Below the pieces are notes generated by a model. It was not told the origin of the DNA, did not search any database, and saw only the letters and a list, made by a program, of their open reading frames with translations. The translations under genes and the position numbers were made by a program. Below, one piece after another: positions 26,185 through 34,824 of a stretch of DNA of 64,000 nt. The first letter of the stretch is position 1. The number at the start of each line of letters is the position of its first letter. Source of the DNA: a virus; IMG/VR virus record IMGVR_UViG_3300037076_000416, positions 1-64,000 of that record; one strand, 5' to 3'.

Positions 26185-27141
26185 CTACCGCGCAGGCCGG
26201 CCGCGGTCGCGGAGACGATCGATCGGGCTGCGGTAATTCGCCCGGGCACGCTCGGCAGCCGCGGACTGGCCGTACCTGCGAAGCATACCGCGGTCGCGCC
26301 AGCCGGCCAATTCCATCAAGTCGCCTTCCTGGCCGCCGTCGGCGAGCCACTGGTGCGCGAACGAGTGCCGGAACAGGTGCGGATGGAGGTGCTCGATCCC
26401 AGCCTGGCGGCCCCGCCGTTCGATGACCTGGAGCAGGCCGCTGCCGGTCATCGGCCCACGCTTGCCGATCCACAGGGCCGTCTCGCCGGTCGTCGCGTGC
26501 GTCCGCCGGACCCGGAGGTAGCGATCGAGCGCCCGCGCCGTCCCGGCGCCGAAGCGGGTCGTTCGCTGGCGACGGCTCTTGCTCGTCGCGCCCTGGATCA
26601 CGACGGCATTGCGGTCGAGATCGAGGTCCTCGACCCGGAGGCCGGCGCACTCACCCCGACGCATCCCGGTGTCGGCGAGCAGGCTGACCAGGGCATAGTC
26701 CCGGCGTTCCTCGAAGTCGTTGCCGCGGCAGGCGGCGAGGAGACGGGCGAGCTCGTCGTCGGTGACGACCGGCGGTGGATCTTCGGGCACGAGCGGCGGC
26801 TTCATCCTGGTCATCGGTGATTCGCGCAGCTCATCTTCTTCGACGCACCAGCGCCAGAAGGGCTGGAGGCTGCGGTAGGCGAGGTTCACCGTGGCCGGCT
26901 TCCGACCGAGCGCCTGGAGAGCGACGATGTACGCCTCGACGTGCTCGCGCCGGATGGCTTGCACCGCCCGGGGCATGCCCTGATCGGCCAGGAACGCCTC
27001 GAACCGGGCCAGGGCGGGCAGGTAGGTGTGGTCAACCGTGCCGGTCGTCTTGCCTTCGGCGCGCAGATGCCGGGCGTACGAGGGAAGCAGCTCGGCCACG
27101 GTCAGGCGCGACCCGTCGACGGCGGCCTCGTGGTCGGTCAT
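26185..27141 (-). CDS. Tyrosine recombinase/integrase (XerC/D-like)
   Basis: 318 residues from ATG 27141; a longer frame to 27288 is less likely. The N-terminal core-binding domain spans ~12-105 (TVAELLPSYARHLRAEGKT). Catalytic residues in order: R161 (TGMRRGE), K188, H255 and R258 (HPHLFRHSFAHQW), W281 in the usual His/Trp position, and Tyr290 (RRYGQS). It lies 176 bp from the 5' end of tRNA-Arg and probably mobilises the element to its left. No flanking att repeat was found by eye. Confidence 0.88.
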   Translation of the reverse strand: MTDHEAAVDGSRLTVAELLPSYARHLRAEGKTTGTVDHTYLPALARFEAFLADQGMPRAVQAIRREHVEAYIVALQALGRKPATVNLAYRSLQPFWRWCVEEDELRESPMTRMKPPLVPEDPPPVVTDDELARLLAACRGNDFEERRDYALVSLLADTGMRRGECAGLRVEDLDLDRNAVVIQGATSKSRRQRTTRFGAGTARALDRYLRVRRTHATTGETALWIGKRGPMTGSGLLQVIERRGRQAGIEHLHPHLFRHSFAHQWLADGGQEGDLMELAGWRDRGMLRRYGQSAAAERARANYRSPIDRLRDRGRPAR

Positions 27142-27316
27142 CGCCGACGCGGAGGTTGACGGGTAAGATGGCGGCTGCTGACGGGCCACGGCTTGGCGAA
27201 TTCCTCGTTGATCCGGATCACGTGTTATACGCTGAACCAGCATAGGGCCCAGCGGCAAGATCGTCCAGCGGATGGAGTTTGCGCTCAATCTGAGCGTGAA
27301 CCGGCCGCTGCGCCGC

Positions 27317-27392
27317 GCGCCTGTAGCTCAGTGGATAGAGCGTCGGCCTCCGGAGCCGAAGGTCGCAGGTTCGAATCCTGTCGGGCGCGCCA
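27317..27392 (+). tRNA. tRNA-Arg (anticodon CCG)
   Basis: 76 nt with all arms. The acceptor is GCGCCTG paired with CGGGCGC (one G-U), the D arm GCTC/GAGC, the anticodon stem CGGC/GCCG with loop CTCCGGA, and the T arm GCAGG-TTCGAAT-CCTGT. The discriminator is G, followed by an encoded CCA. It reads CGG codons. A serine recombinase gene on the opposite strand runs into it, so it is a likely integration site. Confidence 0.95.
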
Positions 27393-28830
27393 TTTCAACC
27401 TTTTCGGGCAGCGCCAGCGCCAATCCGTGCGCGTAGGCCGCCTGGGTCAGCCGGACACCCACGATCAAGGGGCCCGCAACCGTGATCCGCTCGTAGATGG
27501 CGTGCATCAGGTCTGCCTTTTCCTTCGGTACGTCAGCGGCTTGGAAGGACTCGCCGAGGGCGCGGAGCCACTCGACCGCGCGCTGGCCGGATAGGCCTTG
27601 GGCTGTGCGCTCCACGACGGCGTCCCGCTGCTCGCGGAGTGCCTTGAGGCGCGTCAGGTAGGTGTCGTCACCGAGCCGGCCGCCGGCGTGCTCCAGCGCG
27701 AGCTCGCGGATCTGCCGGTCGATCCGTGCCCGGTCGATCGCGACCGGCTGCTGGCTCGACCCGAGGGCAGCGACGACCGATGCCATCGTGCGGTCGTCGA
27801 GCGCGATGCCGGCGACCTGGGCCAGCACCGGCGCTTCCCAGGTCTGGTCGCCGAGGCGGGCCCTACGACCCCAGGCCTCGCACGGCTTCGCGTGGTGCTT
27901 GCGGTGGCGGCCATCGGCGAAGGTGCCGTCGTTGCGGAGTTGCCGCCCGCAGACGCACACGAGGAGGCCGCCGAGCAGGTCGACGCGGTCCCAGTTCTTG
28001 GGTCCCCCACCGCGGGTCTTGGCGCGGCGGATCTCCTCCACCCGCGCCCAGAGCTCGTCCGACACGGGCGGCGCCGCCCGCCAGGGTGCCGGTCGCCGCG
28101 TCTCGTCATTGCCGCGGTGCCGGCGGATCCAGCCGTTGTAGAGCGGGTTCATCAGGATCATCCGGATGCCGGTCGCGGCGAGCCCGGTCTCTGCCTCGAG
28201 CTGCACCGCGCTCACGTTCCCCAGGGCGTACCGCTCGAACAGGCCGACCGCGACCGGCATGCGGTCGGGATCGATCTCGAGGGTGTGCGGCGGCTCGGGC
28301 AAGCGTCGGAAGCCGAGGCCAGCATGGCCGCCGGGATCATGTTCGTGGTCGAACTTGGCGGCGTAGCCCTCGGTGATGCGCTCGGAGAGGCGGCGGCTGT
28401 ACTTCTCCGCCCCGGCCGCCTCGGAGATCAGCTCGTCCCAGTCCGAGGGGTCGGAGCTCAGGATCTTCCGGTCGCACATGACCAAGGCGACACCATTCGG
28501 GTGCAGCTCGTCTTCGAGCAGTTCGAGGGTCCGTCGCAGGTTGCGCTGCCAGCGATCCGAGTACCCCGTGAGGAGGAGGTCGAAGCGGCCCGATCGGAGA
28601 TCGTCGACCATCGTGGCCATCGTGGCCGAGCGCCAGACGGTGCGACCGCTGTGCGCAACCTGGTACACGAGCCCCGTGTCGACGAGGCCATGCCGCTCGA
28701 TGAAGCGGTCCTGCTGCTCACGCTGGCTTGCTGGGCCGTAGCGGTCGTACTGGCCGGCCGTTGACTCCCTGATCCAGCGGGCCGCCCGGAAGCCGCCGAT
28801 CTCGTCGAGGGAGCGGGGAAGGCGCTTCAC
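27328..28830 (-). CDS. Large serine recombinase (prophage integrase)
   Basis: 500 residues. The resolvase domain has the nucleophile in RWIRESTAGQYDRYG (Ser23) and a helical linker ending at RRLSERITEGYAAKF. A recombinase domain follows (NPLYNGWIRR), then a zinc ribbon (CVCGRQL ... KPCEAWG) and a coiled coil. The last ~20 residues (RPTGFEPATFGSGG) are antisense to tRNA-Arg, so the native stop probably lay in the unintegrated form and the current one is created by the junction. The GTG start overlaps the upstream small gene (GTGA). Confidence 0.9.
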   Translation of the reverse strand: MKRLPRSLDEIGGFRAARWIRESTAGQYDRYGPASQREQQDRFIERHGLVDTGLVYQVAHSGRTVWRSATMATMVDDLRSGRFDLLLTGYSDRWQRNLRRTLELLEDELHPNGVALVMCDRKILSSDPSDWDELISEAAGAEKYSRRLSERITEGYAAKFDHEHDPGGHAGLGFRRLPEPPHTLEIDPDRMPVAVGLFERYALGNVSAVQLEAETGLAATGIRMILMNPLYNGWIRRHRGNDETRRPAPWRAAPPVSDELWARVEEIRRAKTRGGGPKNWDRVDLLGGLLVCVCGRQLRNDGTFADGRHRKHHAKPCEAWGRRARLGDQTWEAPVLAQVAGIALDDRTMASVVAALGSSQQPVAIDRARIDRQIRELALEHAGGRLGDDTYLTRLKALREQRDAVVERTAQGLSGQRAVEWLRALGESFQAADVPKEKADLMHAIYERITVAGPLIVGVRLTQAAYAHGLALALPEKVEMARPTGFEPATFGSGGRRSIH

Positions 28831-29006
28831 GCGGCTGTGACCTTCTTGATCGTGACCATCTCGAACACCTTTGCTCTGGCGTCAAGTCCCTCGCGGCGTA
28901 GCTGCTCGGGGCCATCCGGGTAGCGCCGATGCAGCGCCTCCACGTAGCGGGCGAGGGCGGCCACGAGCGGATCGCGCTCCACGGCCGGCTGGATCTGGGC
29001 CGTCAC
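28827..29006 (-). CDS. Small ORF upstream of the serine recombinase
   Basis: 59 residues from a GTG, helical (RDPLVAALARYVEALHRRYP) and ending KVFEMVTIKKVTAA. The four-base overlap with the recombinase start suggests translational coupling. It could be a recombination directionality factor, but nothing in the sequence proves that. Confidence 0.5.
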   Translation of the reverse strand: MTAQIQPAVERDPLVAALARYVEALHRRYPDGPEQLRREGLDARAKVFEMVTIKKVTAA

Positions 29007-29124
29007 GCGACGCCCCAGGGGTGAGCAGGGTGAGCAAGAACCCCGTTTCTCGGTCTCATCCTGATGTACGTGGAGGGTGCACCAGAGAATCGGTCAGATG
29101 CTCCCCCTGCTCCCCCCGGCCGCC

Positions 29125-31389
29125 TCATTCGGCGGGCCTCGCCACGATCAGCCCCTCGTAGACGGGACTGCCGTGGACCTTCCGCCGCCGCACGGGGAAG
29201 CCGAGCCGATCGTGGCGCTCCGTGAACGCTCGCCCAAAGACGGGGGCCGTCATCGGCTTGGACCCGATCGACTCGGCCCAGGCGACGTACTGCTCGTAGA
29301 TCTTGGGCCCGGGCGTCGAGGCACCCACCTGCGCCGTGACCCAGTCGCGTAGGAACCCGCCGAGGGGGTCCTCGTCCTCTCGGTAGGCGGCGGTTTCGCG
29401 GGCGACGACTGCAGGGAACGGATGGAGCGTCCCTGCGGTGGCATAGGCGACGGCGCCACGGACGGCCCACGCTAGGATGCCCGGCGCCTCGCCAGCGAGG
29501 ATGAGGGCGAGACCCGGGTCCTCCGCGGGCCCGTCCCCGGTCTCGCCGCGCTTGGCGAACCGGACCGCCCAGGGGATCAGGGCGATCCGACGCCAGAACC
29601 CTTCGGAGGCATCGTCGGCGGCGGGGAGATGATTAGTCGCGAGGTGAAGCGTGTGGGTCGGCGCCCACTCCTCCTGGCGCCCGTGGAGCTCGCGTCCGGT
29701 CATCTTGTCGATCGTCGCGAGGCGCTTGAGCGTCCCGCCCTTGAGCTTGGCCCCTTGCTCGGGTTCGCTCGTGAACGCGAGGCGTGCGCCGCGAAGGCGC
29801 ATGAGATCGGAGGTGGGGGCACCGGCCGTCCGGTTGGCGTTGATGACCGTCTCGACCGCGATCTCGACGCTGTAGTCGCCAGCGACCTCACGGCCGAGAG
29901 TCCGGAAGGCCACGGACTTCCCGTTGTTGCCCGAGCCGTAGTGGACGGCCAGCAGCTCCTTGGAGGTTCCGACGAGCGATGCCCCGATGAGCGTCGCGAA
30001 CCAGCCGACGAGTTCCTCGTCGCCGGCGAAGACCTCCTGGAGGAAGCGGTCCCAGCGCGGGCATCTGGCTCGCGGGTCGTAGTCGAGGTGGGTCGATCGA
30101 CTGACCATGTCGGTGGGTCGCCCGACTCGCAGGGCGCCGGTCCGGAGATCGACGAGCCCGTTCTCACAGCCGAGGATCCACGGGTCAAGGTCCCAAGCGT
30201 CGCCGCTCGTCGCCGCAGGCTTCATCGACGAAGTGATCCGAAGGCCGGCCGCGATCGCGTCGTCCGTGGCGCCCGCCGCCATGATCGCGGCGAGCGTCCG
30301 CGCGCGCATCTCGCTTTCGGTGATCTTGACGGCCTCCTGGTAGCGGAGGCCGAGCACATCAAGCCAGAGCCGCCGGATCTCCTGGTCACGATCCGGGCGC
30401 CAACGATGGCCATGCCAGATCAGCCAGATCCGCCGACCGTGGTCGAAGCGGATCGCAGACCCTGTTCGCTCGACGAAGTGATAGGCCGCGAGCGACTGGC
30501 GACTGAGGTGATCGATGCGGTCGCCGGACGGGTTCTCCCCGACGTCGGCTGCGGTCCACGGTTGGGCATCGTCCGAGCCGAGGTTGGGCTCGACAACTCC
30601 GGCCGATCGCCCCGGGAACGCAATGCCGGGAGGCTTGCTCCCGATCGACTCCGCGATCCTGCGGACCTCTCGCTCATCGAGCGGCGGCTGACACTGGATG
30701 CGATTTGCCTCGAGCAGCGCAGCAAGGATGACTGGCTCCGGTGCTCCACGTCCGCGGATCGAGCCGGCGAGTGAGGTCAACCTGACGTTGCGCTCACCCT
30801 CGGGGATTACCTCGGGGATGACAGGCATGGGGCCTCGGAGCACGCGACCCGCGCCCGCAAGCTCGCCGATCCATCCGGGAGCCTCCGCGAGCCCCAGCTT
30901 CGGCTCGCGGAGCCACCGGTAGCGGCGGCCGCTGTGGTGGAGCGAGGGTGGCGCGACGAGGTAGCTGCCGGGGCCTCGGAGGTCGATCTTCGGGAGGATG
31001 GCGACCTTTGGCCCGATCCGAGCGTCCGTCATGTAAATGTAGTGCCGGCCCCGACCAGTCTCGACCGTTGCCGTCTCCGGAAGCGAGTAGCCGCCCGCCT
31101 CAAGGGCGGCCACGCCTTCGGGACCGTCGACGTCAACCGCAACGACGCCGGATGGCACCGCGACCCCGATGTTCGCGTCACGCCACCTCGTCCACCACGC
31201 GCGGATCCGATCGGTGTCGGTGGCGGCATCCTTGATGCCGTTCTTGGTCCGCGGGTGCTTCCCCGGCGATGAGCAGTCGGGTCGACGGCAGTCACAGGCG
31301 CCGTCGATTGGTGTGTGCAGCGGGAACACTCCCCAACCGGTGGCGGCTATCGCCAGGGCGCCCTCGAGGAGAGTCCGCGGCGAGTTCAC
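29125..31389 (-). CDS. Prim-pol/P4-type primase-helicase
   Basis: 754 residues from a GTG overlapping the HTH gene stop (GTGA). The N-terminal bifunctional primase-polymerase domain has WGVFPLHTP, a CDCRRPDCSSPGKHPRT zinc/substrate loop, GVAVPSGVVAVDVDGPEG and the GRGRHYIY motif. The C-terminal half is a P4/D5-like SF3 helicase: a P-loop in LLAVHYGSGNNGKSVAFRTL and a Walker B-like segment in ARLAFTSEPEQ. It would initiate and unwind replication of the prophage. The frame ends 119 bp before the small ORF. Confidence 0.85.
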   Translation of the reverse strand: MNSPRTLLEGALAIAATGWGVFPLHTPIDGACDCRRPDCSSPGKHPRTKNGIKDAATDTDRIRAWWTRWRDANIGVAVPSGVVAVDVDGPEGVAALEAGGYSLPETATVETGRGRHYIYMTDARIGPKVAILPKIDLRGPGSYLVAPPSLHHSGRRYRWLREPKLGLAEAPGWIGELAGAGRVLRGPMPVIPEVIPEGERNVRLTSLAGSIRGRGAPEPVILAALLEANRIQCQPPLDEREVRRIAESIGSKPPGIAFPGRSAGVVEPNLGSDDAQPWTAADVGENPSGDRIDHLSRQSLAAYHFVERTGSAIRFDHGRRIWLIWHGHRWRPDRDQEIRRLWLDVLGLRYQEAVKITESEMRARTLAAIMAAGATDDAIAAGLRITSSMKPAATSGDAWDLDPWILGCENGLVDLRTGALRVGRPTDMVSRSTHLDYDPRARCPRWDRFLQEVFAGDEELVGWFATLIGASLVGTSKELLAVHYGSGNNGKSVAFRTLGREVAGDYSVEIAVETVINANRTAGAPTSDLMRLRGARLAFTSEPEQGAKLKGGTLKRLATIDKMTGRELHGRQEEWAPTHTLHLATNHLPAADDASEGFWRRIALIPWAVRFAKRGETGDGPAEDPGLALILAGEAPGILAWAVRGAVAYATAGTLHPFPAVVARETAAYREDEDPLGGFLRDWVTAQVGASTPGPKIYEQYVAWAESIGSKPMTAPVFGRAFTERHDRLGFPVRRRKVHGSPVYEGLIVARPAE

Positions 31390-31580
31390 CGCTGGCGGGC
31401 GGGATCGGCGAGGTAATCCTCGAGGTCTTGGGGCCTGACGCGCACCGCCCGGCCGATTCGGATCGAGCGCACGTGCCCCAGGTCGATGAGTTTCCAGGCC
31501 ATCGATCGGCTCACCGACAGTCGATCGGCGATCTGCTCGATGCGGAGCAACCGGCCGCAATCCCCGTCCACCGCATCCAT
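31386..31580 (-). CDS. Excisionase-type helix-turn-helix protein
   Basis: 64 residues from ATG 31580: LLRIEQIADRLSVSRSMAWK, then IRIGRAVRVRPQDLEDYL. This is the compact MerR/excisionase winged helix (HTH_17 type). It probably acts as excisionase or early regulator for the adjacent serine recombinase and primase. It overlaps the primase start by four bases. A longer frame to 31706 is less plausible. Confidence 0.75.
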   Translation of the reverse strand: MDAVDGDCGRLLRIEQIADRLSVSRSMAWKLIDLGHVRSIRIGRAVRVRPQDLEDYLADPARQR

Positions 31581-31725
31581 GGGCTTCCCTTGCGTTGACA
31601 CTTGTGGCATCCTCGTGTCATCGCGTCCACGACAACTGCTGCTGACGCTTGCCGATAGTCTAAGGCGCCCCGATGTCCACTGCAACCCACAATCTGTCGA
31701 TGACACCGATCGAGGCTTGGTCCGC

Positions 31726-33054
31726 GTGAGCCTGCGGCCGCGCTTCGCTGGTGAAGGCCGGCTTCGCCTGCCCGCGAGCGTCCAGGTCCTCTACCGCGCC
31801 AACGATCTCGGTTGGGCACGCGGGGACATCGTTGGGGACCTCGCGGACGCGGGCTACGACCCGTTCGAGCGCCTGTCGAGCGGACTGCTACTGGCGGAGG
31901 ACTTCGCCCGGGTCGACCTTTCGAACCGGAAGGTGACCCGGCCGTGGTACCAGGAGCACGGGGTGCTCGACCTCTCACATTTCTTCCCTGCTGACACGTT
32001 CGCCGTGTCACTCCACGTTCGTGAAGATCCACCCTTTCACGATGCTGAAGTCGACGTTCGGCGGCAGCAAGAGAACGTGCGCTGGCATCTCCTTTCACTC
32101 GCGCGCCTCAGTGATCACCTGCCGGAAGGTGGCAAGCCCCGCGCGGGCTGGGCCCCAGGCGAGGGCTGGGACACGCGTTGGGCGCAGCCCGCGCTGCGGG
32201 ACCCGAGCGGTGGCGCGCTGTGGCTCGGCGCTTCCTCGAACTTCGAGGCGCGCATCACGCCGATGATGCAGCGCTACGAGCGCTTCGAGGACGTCCCCGA
32301 CGGCGGATCACTCCACGACTACAACCTCGATGGCGTCAGGCCAAAGCGGTTCACCGAGCAATGGTGGCCGGCCGCGCACGCGGCCTGGCAGCGCATCCTC
32401 AGCGAAAGCATCCCGGTCCTATGGGTGCCCGAGATCGACTGGGCCTACGAGTGGTCGGAGTACGACATCGAGTCGGGCTCGCCGTCGGGACGATCACCGA
32501 CCGGTCGGCTCAGCTCGGACTGGTGGGGGCTCGTCGAGCTCGAGCGTCGTCTGCTGACGTCCTACGTCCGAAGGGCGGCGGAGTACCAAGTCGAAATCGG
32601 GCGACCCTGGCTGGAGCGAGACCTCACGCGCGAGGGGGAGAGTCTCGCGGACCGCTTCCCCGGTCCGCTCGTCGTTCACGAGCGGCGCTGGTGGAGCTCG
32701 CTGCTCGCGCCCGTCTACCTCCAGCTCCTCGAAGCTCTGCGTCGGGTAACGGAGGGCCAGCGCGGCGCGGCCTTGTGTCGGGAGTGTGGTCAGCCGTTCC
32801 TCACGTTGGACGCGCGGCGTTCCAGCTTCTGTACCGACCGAGAGCGCTACCGCTTCTCCCAGCGGGACCGGCGGCGGCGGCTCAGCGAAGCCGCCCACGA
32901 TCCGGAGATCGACGCGGAATTCGAACGCATCGAACAGGAGCTCGAGGAAGAGGCGCGATCTGATCGTGCGATCAAGGCGGACCTCGCCAGCCCAGAGCCA
33001 TGGCTGCCCAAGAAGGTGGCCAAGACGCTCCGGCGTCGCAAACCATACCGGTGA
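31726..33054 (+). CDS. Hypothetical protein with C-terminal zinc finger
   Basis: About 442 residues from GTG 31726; a TTG at 31717 is also possible. The N-terminal ~340 residues are Trp-rich and unrecognised (WYQEHGVLDLSHFFPADTF, TEQWWPAAHAAWQRIL). Around residue 350-385, LCRECGQPFLTLDARRSSFC followed by a Tyr/Arg-rich helix resembles the CGNR-type or related zinc finger used for nucleic-acid binding. The tail is acidic then basic. It is divergent from the early operon and is the first gene of the plus-strand cargo block. Confidence 0.6.
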   Translation: MSLRPRFAGEGRLRLPASVQVLYRANDLGWARGDIVGDLADAGYDPFERLSSGLLLAEDFARVDLSNRKVTRPWYQEHGVLDLSHFFPADTFAVSLHVREDPPFHDAEVDVRRQQENVRWHLLSLARLSDHLPEGGKPRAGWAPGEGWDTRWAQPALRDPSGGALWLGASSNFEARITPMMQRYERFEDVPDGGSLHDYNLDGVRPKRFTEQWWPAAHAAWQRILSESIPVLWVPEIDWAYEWSEYDIESGSPSGRSPTGRLSSDWWGLVELERRLLTSYVRRAAEYQVEIGRPWLERDLTREGESLADRFPGPLVVHERRWWSSLLAPVYLQLLEALRRVTEGQRGAALCRECGQPFLTLDARRSSFCTDRERYRFSQRDRRRRLSEAAHDPEIDAEFERIEQELEEEARSDRAIKADLASPEPWLPKKVAKTLRRRKPYR

Positions 33055-33258
33055 CGCCCGTCGCCCCTCACGTCACGCCGGATTGGTCATTCCACCGGCT
33101 CACAAGAAGGTGACCTGTGGCCCGCCGATCAGGTGCTATGCTCGGCGGACATGTTGCTTGGGGTAGGACCATCGACCCGTATCCGGACTTGACCTTGCCC
33201 TGCCAGGATCGGCGCCAACGGTGAATCGGATCCGCGGAGACTCTAGAACGACCCAGCG

Positions 33259-33648
33259 ATGCTGTCGTTGACCCGCGCTGAGGCGCTCACGCAGGCGCGC
33301 CTCGAGTTCCAGCGTTACGTGGAGCGTCTCCTCATGGAGAAACGGCTGCCACCTGAATACGTCGCTGACCTTGGCAAACATTGGGACAAGCGCCTAGCGA
33401 GCCTCGCCCGGCTCGGCTCGGATCTCCTGATCAATCCTGAGGTCCTGTCGTCGCTCACGGTCCTGGCAAGGGCGGTACGCGATCCGGACATGGATGCGGA
33501 CGCGGCCGTCCGGTGGCTGGACGTGTTCCCGGACCGAGTCGCAGATCTCTTCCCGCCGTCGGACGTCACCTTCCGGCTGATCGATGCGGCGGAGCAGCGT
33601 GAGAGTAGCGAGACCGTCCAAGCGGGTGCGATGGCGTCGGCTGCCTGA
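33259..33648 (+). CDS. Hypothetical helical protein, first gene of the SecB-like module
   Basis: 129 residues, mostly helical (EALTQARLEFQRYVERLLME; SSLTVLARAVRDPDMDADAA). It has no signal peptide or membrane segment. The stop is one base before the GTG of the SecB-like gene, so they are co-expressed. The position would fit an antitoxin or specificity partner, but the sequence alone does not show this. Confidence 0.6.
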   Translation: MLSLTRAEALTQARLEFQRYVERLLMEKRLPPEYVADLGKHWDKRLASLARLGSDLLINPEVLSSLTVLARAVRDPDMDADAAVRWLDVFPDRVADLFPPSDVTFRLIDAAEQRESSETVQAGAMASAA

Positions 33649-33649
33649 C

Positions 33650-34063
33650 GTGTCCGCCGACTTTAGGCGCCATCCGATCCAGGCGATTGAGGTGCGCGCG
33701 GACCGGATAATCGCAGAGCGGCGTCCTCGTGCTGCGGGAAAGACCGACGTCGCTCCCACGTCACATACCCCGCGAGTGCGGCTCGTCAACATCGCCGAGG
33801 ACGGGCGGTCGTTCACGATCGAAGTCCAAGCCAAGGTCGAAGTCCCACTTGTCGATGACGAGGTCTGGGCGGCAACGATCCGGCTGACTGCCACCTTTGT
33901 CTCTGATGTGGTCGTTCGCAGGTACGACGCGCGTGCCTTTGCGAACGCCTCGGGCGTCTTCCTCGTCTGGCCTTACGCCCGGACATATCTGAACGAGTTG
34001 GCTCGCATCGCTGGGGTCACGGCTCCGCTCTTGCCTCTTGTATCCCGGCCACCTGAGTCCTGA
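33650..34063 (+). CDS. SecB-like chaperone
   Basis: 137 residues from GTG 33650. The C-terminal half follows the SecB pattern: FTIEVQAKVEVPL, a TIRLTATFV strand, then FANASGVFLVWPYARTYLNE (WPYAR at ~107-111) and APLLPLVS. In SecB the equivalent is FPYARE followed by a helix and PPLLL. It is short and far from any sec gene. SecB-like proteins encoded away from sec genes are known as the chaperone of toxin-antitoxin-chaperone (TAC) modules, where they control antitoxin stability. The neighbours, a helical protein and a nuclease-like protein, fit such a module. Confidence 0.65.
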   Translation: MSADFRRHPIQAIEVRADRIIAERRPRAAGKTDVAPTSHTPRVRLVNIAEDGRSFTIEVQAKVEVPLVDDEVWAATIRLTATFVSDVVVRRYDARAFANASGVFLVWPYARTYLNELARIAGVTAPLLPLVSRPPES

Positions 34064-34074
34064 CGATCGCGACT

Positions 34075-34767
34075 GTGAACCACAAACCTGGCCGGCCCGA
34101 TGCCAGGCAGGAATCCGCGTTCAACCACCAAGACGTCGTTGACATCACTGATGCCCTCGTTGCGAACCCCGACCTTCGGCTGTTGAAGCTGGCCGATACC
34201 CTCTCGCTGGTTCGAGAGGTCATGAGCGACCAAGAGGTTCGTGACTTCATCGGGTTCTCTCTGCTCACCGACGTCAAGTTGGGTCCCGTGGCCATGACAG
34301 TCGCTACCAAGGCGCGCGACATCGCGACAGCGCCGAGCCGCGATGACCGAATGCGGCGGCGCGGCGCGCTCCTGGAGCGCCTGGTACACAAGCTCGTCGA
34401 GCGGCGGCTGCCTACCCATACCCACCACGAGCATCAGGTCGAGCTGACCCACAATCCTCGCTCCCGGATCCAGTGGACACGGCCCAAGGAGGTCGTGGCT
34501 GACGGCCCGGAGTTCGAGGTGTACGAGTGCAAGTCGGACGGACTCCCCGACGTGGCGGATATCGACGAACTGAGTGATGTTCGGACGACCGCGAGAGCCG
34601 AAGGCACAGATGCCCGACCGACCATCGTCACCTTAGGCAGCGAGGGGAGCCTGAGAATCCAAGCGAAGGCATGGCGGCTCACGGAAACGATCTTTGGAGT
34701 GACCGCGGACAAGATCCTCCGATTGGCATCGGAGCCTCCCGGCAAGCCGATCCAGCCGGCGCCGTAA
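34075..34767 (+). CDS. PD-(D/E)xK nuclease-like protein
   Basis: 230 residues from a GTG, 11 bp after the SecB-like gene. The second half has the arrangement of a restriction-endonuclease-like fold: a helix with E101 (RRRGALLERLVHKLVE), D143 (EVVADGP), then E151-C-K153 in EFEVYECKSD, followed by a helix (DIDELSDVRTTARAEG) and a strand PTIVTLGS. The fold call is by motif spacing only. It could be the DNA-cleaving effector of the module. The next gene, a Type III methyltransferase, begins 57 bp downstream. Confidence 0.5.
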   Translation: MNHKPGRPDARQESAFNHQDVVDITDALVANPDLRLLKLADTLSLVREVMSDQEVRDFIGFSLLTDVKLGPVAMTVATKARDIATAPSRDDRMRRRGALLERLVHKLVERRLPTHTHHEHQVELTHNPRSRIQWTRPKEVVADGPEFEVYECKSDGLPDVADIDELSDVRTTARAEGTDARPTIVTLGSEGSLRIQAKAWRLTETIFGVTADKILRLASEPPGKPIQPAP

Positions 34768-34824
34768 ACCGTAGAGCGCCCTCGGACAACGACCGACAAA
34801 TCACTTCCGTCATCAAAGGTCCAC

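Larger units (their letters stand above)
13514..27141. mobile_element. Mixed integrative-element region (approximate limits)
   Basis: Evidence for mobility: a tyrosine integrase at one end, a compact primase/DUF3631 operon, orphan methyltransferases, a toxin-antitoxin pair and a recombinase-like zinc-finger protein. The cruF-like and thioredoxin-like genes look chromosomal, so the region is probably a mosaic rather than one intact element. No terminal repeats were identified; the limits are guesses. Confidence 0.35.
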
